A stretch of DNA of 64,000 nucleotides. Source: JACZYA01 sp965247455. Its GTDB lineage: Bacteria; Acidobacteriota; Terriglobia; Acidiferrales; 2-02-FULL-67-57. How positions within the stretch are numbered: position 1 is the stretch's first letter; every line of letters begins with the position of its first letter. The notes below the pieces were generated by a model. It saw only the letters and a list, made by a program, of their open reading frames with translations, did not search any database and was not told the DNA's origin. This document shows, in pieces, positions 60,073 through 64,000 of this stretch. The position numbers and the translations under genes are program-made. The stretch is taken from NCBI GenBank assembly GCA_965247455.1, contig CBDFHE010000016.1, forward strand, positions 124,001-188,000, read 5' to 3'.

Positions 60073-60345
60073 ATGGCAGACACGAGAACTCAGGTGAAGG
60101 CAATGCAGGGCGATCTTGAAGTTGTGAATTTCAATGAAATAAGCCTGCAGGGGTGCTACGTCCTGCTGGACACAGGCCAACTGGTGCGTGTACCTACCCA
60201 GGCGATTGGACCTGAGCCCAAGCCAACGATCACTATCCACCAACAGGGGATTACGCGAGCTGCCCTGCTCACTGACAACGACGCTGAAATGGTTTCCACC
60301 CTGCGGGACATTGCTCTCCACAACGCCATCAAACCTAATTTCTGA
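60073..60345 (+). CDS. small soluble protein, 90 aa, unknown
   Basis: ATG 60073 follows GGGAGG by about 6 bp. The protein (MADTRTQVKAM...) is predicted mostly beta, with LQGCYVLLDTGQLVRVP and PTITIHQQG, and has no signal peptide. No family is recognised. It starts 79 bp after IS1380 copy B. Confidence 0.6.
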   Translation: MADTRTQVKAMQGDLEVVNFNEISLQGCYVLLDTGQLVRVPTQAIGPEPKPTITIHQQGITRAALLTDNDAEMVSTLRDIALHNAIKPNF

Positions 60346-60461
60346 ACTTGAAACCGGAGTTCTGGGTGGTGGGAAAGAACGGCAGTCCCTCGTTGGAAGG
60401 CGATCTACGCAGTAAGGAGGCCAACCCGCCACCCAGGCTTCCCCTTCAGGGAGCTAGAGAA

Positions 60462-60602
60462 ATGGAAGCAAGGGGAGACATCGTAGTGCTCTATCGCCGG
60501 TGGCGTCGGCGTGAGCTTTTGTGGTACCGCGTAAAGATCGCTCTTGGCCTCGGTGGGTTTGCGACGCTGACTTGGATGACTATTCAACTCTTCGGGAAAT
60601 AG
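60462..60602 (+). CDS. small membrane protein, 46 aa
   Basis: ATG 60462 with GGGAG upstream. The product has a basic N-terminal half (YRRWRRRELLWYRVK) and one hydrophobic helix (IALGLGGFATLTWMTIQLF). A longer TTG frame from 60348 exists but adds an unlikely Pro-rich tail. Function is unknown. Confidence 0.45.
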   Translation: MEARGDIVVLYRRWRRRELLWYRVKIALGLGGFATLTWMTIQLFGK

Positions 60603-60801
60603 AACTACTGTCCCCTGGTCGGGAATTGCCTGACCCCCCTATTCAACCAATCGAGGTGCCGGTTGGTGGCGCTGGTGGGGGTCACCCCCGTAACAGCCCC
60701 AGCGTTGGCCCATGACCTACTCAATGACGCAGCTTGCCAAACCATCCCACACCCACACCTGCGACCGTTGCCACGGCGAATTTCCTTGTTGGGAGAAGGA
60801 C

Positions 60802-61056
60802 TTTCGGCGTTCGGGCTTGCACGGCTTTCGTCATGCGAACAGCAGCTTGATGGACAGGCTCAGCACGCCAGTGAAAGTTAGGCAAGAACGACTTGGGCAC
60901 AGCGACCCACGGATCACAATCAACACCTACACTCACAGTGTGGGCCAAGATGACCGCAGGATTGCTGCCCAGTTGGGCAAGATTCTGCACCCAGATGCAC
61001 CCAAGTCGGTAGAGGAGTGTGTTAGTCTTGTTGAGGAACTGCGTTTGGTTCAATAA
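60802..61056 (+). pseudogene. tyrosine recombinase (integrase) C-terminal fragment
   Basis: About 84 codons with the catalytic C-terminal boxes of phage-type integrases: LHGFRHANSSLM (HxxR) and LGHSDPRITINTYTH (GH...Tyr nucleophile). The core-binding domain and first catalytic Arg region are absent; the preceding 30 codons of the open frame are not integrase-like. It ends 6 bp from the CCA end of tRNA-fMet, the expected place for an island integrase. It is probably inactive. Confidence 0.8.
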
Positions 61057-61062
61057 GTTAGA

Positions 61063-61107
61063 TGGTTGCGGGGGCAGGATTTGAACCTGCGATCTTTGGG
61101 TTATGAG
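61063..61107. repeat. attachment-site copy within tRNA-fMet
   Basis: Direct repeat of 48121-48184 apart from a 19-bp insertion in that copy. The identity runs from CCA to the anticodon loop, a frequent crossover region for tRNA-specific integrases. Confidence 0.65.
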
Positions 61108-61139
61108 CCCAACGTGGTACCAGACTCCACTACCCCGCG
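61063..61139 (-). tRNA. initiator tRNA-fMet (anticodon CAT)
   Basis: 77 nt with encoded CCA. Read on the minus strand: 5' CGCGGGG acceptor with the initiator C1-A72 mismatch, a D-arm, the anticodon stem-loop GGGCTCATAACCC with the three G-C pairs of initiators, and the T-arm GGTTCAAATCC. All four arms pair. Confidence 0.95.
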
Positions 61140-61173
61140 GCAGCATTGTACTCGAAGTACCCCCTTCTGGCAA

Positions 61174-61189
61174 CCCTCGAAACTGAAGT
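61174..61189. repeat. target-site duplication, left of IS copy 3
   Basis: 16-bp CCCTCGAAACTGAAGT, repeated exactly at 62576-62591. Confidence 0.85.
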
Positions 61190-62575
61190 TGTAGCTGCAA
61201 AGTGAGAATGTCCTATTTGCGCAAAGTAGGAATGTCCTCTTTCATCAGGGCCAGGAGGGACGATGAGAGAGGAGCGAATCGAATTGAGCCAACGGGAGCA
61301 GGATCGGTTGAAGGTACTCCACCAAGTCGAGCAGGGCTATCTGACCCAGGTGGAAGCGGGCCGGCGGGTGCAGGTGAGCGTACGCCACCTGCGGCGTCTG
61401 CTGAGACGGGTGCGGGCGGAGGGGGACAGGGGCGTAGTGCATCGGCTGCGGGGGCGGCCCTCGAACCGGAAGATTCCAGCGGCCCTCCAGGGGCGCATCC
61501 TGGCCCAGGTGCGGCGGCGCTACGCCGACTTTGGGCCCACGCTGGCCAGCGAGCACCTGGCGCGAGATGGGTGGCAGGCCAGCCGGGAGACGCTGCGGCA
61601 GTGGATGACCGCCGCCGGGCTGTGGCGGTCGCGCCGGCAGCGGAGGCCGGCGGTGCACGTCTGGCGAGAGCGGCGGGCCGCCTTCGGCGAGTTGGTGATG
61701 ATGGACAGCTCGCCCTATCGCTGGTTGGAGCGGCGCGGACCTCCCGTGCAGTTGATCGCGCTGATCGACGACGCTACCAGCCGGGTCTGGGGCCGCTTCG
61801 CCGCCCAGGACTCGACCGAGGAAAACCTGCGCACCCTGGCAGGCTGGCTCCGGCGCTGGGGACGGCCGCGGGCACTCTATACCGACAAAAGCAGCCTGTT
61901 CCGCACCACCCGCTCGGCCCGGCTCGACGAGCAGCTCGGCGGTCAGCCGGCCCGCACCCAGATCGGGCGGGCCCTGCAGGAGTTGGGGATCGAGTGGATT
62001 CCCGCCCACAGCCCCCAGGCCAAGGGGCGCATCGAGAGACTATTCGGCACCTTGCAGGACCGCCTGGTCAAGGAGATGCGCCTGGCCGGGGTGCACACGG
62101 TGGAGCAGGCCAACCGCTTCCTGGCAGCAGTCTTCCTGCCTTTCTGGGAGCAGCGCTTCACCGTCGCTCCGCGCCAGCCGCACGATGCCCACCGCCCGCT
62201 GGGAGGCACCCAGCGGCTGGAGTCAATCCTGAGCGTGCGCGAACCGCGCCGGGTGGCAGGCGACTACACCGTGCGCTGGCAGGGCCAGCGCTGGGCGATC
62301 CCGCGCGCCCAGGTGCGAGCGGGGTTGCGGGGGGCGCGGGTGGAGGTCGAACGGCGGCTCGACGGCAGCCGCTGGGTCCGCTTCCGCGGCTCTTATCTCA
62401 GCCTGCGGCCCTGCCCGAGCCCGCCGCCCGCGCCCGCAACCCCCTTCGGCCTACGGCCTACGGGGCTTGCGGGCCCAAGGAAAGGCAAACGAAAGTACAT
62501 TCCCCCTCCCGATCACCCTTGGAGGAGGACATTTCTATCTGGCAAAAAACCGGACATTTCTACTTTGCGTTGACA
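61190..62575 (+). mobile_element. IS copy 3 (IS1202/ISNCY-like), 1386 bp
   Basis: Full-length copy with TGTAGCTG...GTTGACA ends and a perfect 16-bp target duplication. It is inserted between tRNA-fMet and the TreT-like gene, outside the island. It has both tandem 5' repeat units that copy 2 has partly lost. Confidence 0.9.
61263..62573 (+). CDS. DDE transposase of IS copy 3
   Basis: 436-aa transposase identical in protein to copy 2, with D148, D208 and E258 and the N-terminal helix-turn-helix. The undamaged frame, intact ends and perfect target duplication make this the best candidate for an active copy. Confidence 0.92.
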   Translation: MREERIELSQREQDRLKVLHQVEQGYLTQVEAGRRVQVSVRHLRRLLRRVRAEGDRGVVHRLRGRPSNRKIPAALQGRILAQVRRRYADFGPTLASEHLARDGWQASRETLRQWMTAAGLWRSRRQRRPAVHVWRERRAAFGELVMMDSSPYRWLERRGPPVQLIALIDDATSRVWGRFAAQDSTEENLRTLAGWLRRWGRPRALYTDKSSLFRTTRSARLDEQLGGQPARTQIGRALQELGIEWIPAHSPQAKGRIERLFGTLQDRLVKEMRLAGVHTVEQANRFLAAVFLPFWEQRFTVAPRQPHDAHRPLGGTQRLESILSVREPRRVAGDYTVRWQGQRWAIPRAQVRAGLRGARVEVERRLDGSRWVRFRGSYLSLRPCPSPPPAPATPFGLRPTGLAGPRKGKRKYIPPPDHPWRRTFLSGKKPDISTLR

Positions 62576-62591
62576 CCCTCGAAACTGAAGT
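62576..62591. repeat. target-site duplication, right of IS copy 3
   Basis: Exact repeat of CCCTCGAAACTGAAGT at 61174-61189. Confidence 0.85.
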
Positions 62592-62619
62592 TCGGAGTTC
62601 GCGGAAAAACTTCCGAGGT

Positions 62620-63870
62620 TCAGGACTTCATTTGCTCGAGGAGGAGAATGAACAGGACCAGGTAGCTCTTGATGCTGCTGGTGATGAGGAAGTTAGCTTT
62701 GACGTGCTCGTAGCCGTTCTCGCCCAAGCGTTGCATCACCGCAGGGTTGGAGAGAAGGTAACGGATTTGAAACGCGCAGCCTTCAATCGAGTGAACCAGC
62801 ATTCCGGTTTGTTTATGGATGATCTGGCTGGGAATGCCTCCGACCGCTGAGGCCACCACCGGAACTTTCTTCCACAGCCCCTCGGCCACGGTCAGGCCGA
62901 AACCCTCGCGCAGGGACTTCTGAATCACAATGGTCGAGGCACGCTGGAGCGCATTGATTTCCAGCGCGCTCCACGGCGGCAGCTCCAATACGCGCACGTC
63001 GGGGTCCTTCCCCGCCGCTTCGCGGACTTCCGCCAGCACTTCGCCGCCTTCGGGATCGTCCCGGGCGCCACCGCCCGCCAGCACCAGTTGGCAATCCACG
63101 TATTTCTTGACCATCTTGTAAGCGCGGATGACGCCCACCGGGTCCTTCAGACGGTCGAAGCGCGAGACCTGGGTGAGGATGGGGCGGCGGGCGTCGATCT
63201 GGAAACGCTCCAGCACGCTCGCAACGTATTCGGGTTCGAGCTCGCGATTCTTCTCCGACAAAGGATCAATGGCGGGGAAAAAGAGATTCTGCGGGACGGT
63301 GAGTTTGCGGGAAAAGTTGGGGGAGGAAAAAATCGCGGCGTCGAACTTTCTCACCCAGGGTTCCAGAAAGGACCACACCGCCGGACTGGGGTTGGAGAGG
63401 TCGATGTGACAACGCCAAATCCAGGGTTTCTTCCGCTTTTCCTGCTCGCGTTGGTGGACGAGCCCGACCGGCTGCGGGTCATGGATGACCACGATATCCT
63501 CGGAAAAGTCCATGCGCGCGCGGTTCATCTCGTTCACGGCTAGGAATAACTCAAAGTCCGCCGGGCGGGACTCATAGGGAGCACCGTGCAGCGCGTTGTG
63601 GAAGGCTTTGGTCACTTCGAAGAAATCATTGCCGCCGGTAATGACATCCCAGCGCGTCGGCACTTCTAGGTCTTGCAGCAGTGGCACCATGCAGTTCAGG
63701 ATTTCGGCCACGCCGCCGCCGACCGAAGTGGAGTTTACCATTTTGACCGTGCGCCCGCCCAGCCGGGCAGCCAGCGAACGCAACAGGCTGATCTCGGCTT
63801 CGCCCAAGACGGCGGCGTAATCTTCCAGATGAACAATGCGGGGCAGCGGAATGGAAGGATTGGAACCCAT
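62620..63870 (-). CDS. GT4 glycosyltransferase, trehalose synthase (TreT) type
   Basis: Cytosolic retaining GT-B enzyme of 416 aa. TreT makes trehalose from NDP-glucose and glucose, usually reversibly. Visible are the acceptor-side NSTSVGGGVAEILN, donor-domain LTQVSRFDRLKDPVGVIRAY, QLVLAGGGARDDPEG and the EX7E motif REGFGLTVAEGL, ending with PVVASAVGGIPSQI. ATG 63870 (MGSNPSIPLPRIVHLEDY) overlaps the upstream stop by one base (TAATG). The 3' end lies 28 bp from the IS copy 3 duplication. Confidence 0.85.
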   Translation of the reverse strand: MGSNPSIPLPRIVHLEDYAAVLGEAEISLLRSLAARLGGRTVKMVNSTSVGGGVAEILNCMVPLLQDLEVPTRWDVITGGNDFFEVTKAFHNALHGAPYESRPADFELFLAVNEMNRARMDFSEDIVVIHDPQPVGLVHQREQEKRKKPWIWRCHIDLSNPSPAVWSFLEPWVRKFDAAIFSSPNFSRKLTVPQNLFFPAIDPLSEKNRELEPEYVASVLERFQIDARRPILTQVSRFDRLKDPVGVIRAYKMVKKYVDCQLVLAGGGARDDPEGGEVLAEVREAAGKDPDVRVLELPPWSALEINALQRASTIVIQKSLREGFGLTVAEGLWKKVPVVASAVGGIPSQIIHKQTGMLVHSIEGCAFQIRYLLSNPAVMQRLGENGYEHVKANFLITSSIKSYLVLFILLLEQMKS

Positions 63871-64000
63871 TACTTCTCCACCCAGGCGCGGGCCAGCTCG
63901 ATGATTTTGCTCCGTACTCCTTCCAGCGTGTTGGTATAGATATCGATTCGCTCCACCTGTTCCGCCAGCTCCGGCAAATCGAGGCTCCGGCGCAGCCACT
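63870..64000 (-). CDS. C-terminal end of an unidentified gene upstream of the TreT-like gene
   Basis: 43 codons are visible, ending ...AEQVERIDIYTNTLEGVRSKIIELARAWVEK then TAA overlapping the next ATG. The helix-rich tail is too short to identify. The tight overlap implies an operon, possibly with a role in trehalose metabolism. Confidence 0.6.
   Translation of the reverse strand, partial: WLRRSLDLPELAEQVERIDIYTNTLEGVRSKIIELARAWVEK

Larger units (their letters stand above)
48121..61107. mobile_element. putative decayed genomic island at tRNA-fMet (about 13 kb)
   Basis: The segment is bounded by direct repeats of the 3' part of tRNA-fMet: 25 identical bases at 48121-48145 and 61063-61087, plus 14 further identical bases (48171-48184 and 61094-61107) reaching the anticodon loop. 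The intact tRNA is at the right end, and an integrase C-terminal fragment abuts its 3' end, the arrangement left by tRNA-targeting elements. Cargo is accessory: truncated sensor kinase, PilZ proteins, DUF362, ankyrin and DUF4197 proteins, and two IS1380 elements. The integrase is truncated, so it should no longer excise by itself. Confidence 0.7.

Noticed and set aside
60348..60602. 84-aa ORF starting at TTG
   Set aside because: The N-terminal half is Pro-rich with no ribosome site; the ATG at 60462 has one and gives a compact membrane protein.

Overview
The window is high-GC chromosomal DNA with long runs of housekeeping genes, interrupted by insertion sequences and one accessory block. The gene families point to a Gram-negative soil or subsurface bacterium of the Acidobacteriota type: a TonB receptor with a carboxypeptidase-regulatory N-terminus, a secretin carrying a cohesin-like tail, PknB-type kinases, TldD/TldE, a DUF1844 protein and an NRAMP gene next to a PRC-barrel/MgtE_N/CBS protein. 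The taxonomy is inference; there is no 16S gene here.

Layout. 1-10.1 kb: partial recO, a PfkB kinase overlapping a rhomboid protease, a broken isocitrate/isopropylmalate dehydrogenase, an EamA transporter, an enolase-superfamily racemase/OSBS overlapping a GNAT acyltransferase, mazG, a DUF1844 protein, a metallo-beta-lactamase-fold hydrolase and ribF. 10.2-18.4 kb: a large cyclase-kinase-TPR-PDZ fusion, a TonB receptor, IS copy 1, a Fur-family regulator and a HEPN-like protein. 18.4-33.1 kb: a long minus-strand run for isoprenoid and envelope synthesis (ispG, rseP, dxr, cdsA, uppS), a divergent NRAMP transporter with its cytosolic partner protein behind a structured leader ending in a terminator, then a CYTH protein, polyprenyl synthase, tatD, metG, larC and a sirtuin. 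33.2-48.0 kb: argS, tldD, tldE, a TrkA-type protein, pepA, smpB, IS copy 2, a secretin with two pseudopilins, and an APC permease.

48.1-61.1 kb is best read as a decayed genomic island at tRNA-fMet. An intact initiator tRNA (61063-61139) lies at one end, a direct repeat of its 3' part (48121-48184) at the other, and an integrase C-terminal fragment abuts the tRNA 3' end. Cargo includes an N-terminally truncated hybrid kinase, PilZ proteins, a DUF362 protein, a GlcG/HbpS gene split by an IS1380 element, ankyrin and DUF4197 proteins with near-identical promoters, and a methyltransferase-PilZ fusion cut by a second IS1380 copy. Past the tRNA lie IS copy 3 and a TreT-like glycosyltransferase.

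Three copies of one DDE insertion sequence (about 1.38 kb, TGT...ACA ends) and two of an IS1380 element (1670 bp) show recent IS activity. The most unusual features are the NRAMP operon leader, the tRNA-fMet island, the cyclase-kinase-TPR-PDZ fusion, the TTGCAA palindromes around the TonB promoter, and the 47-bp flush repeats around IS copy 1.
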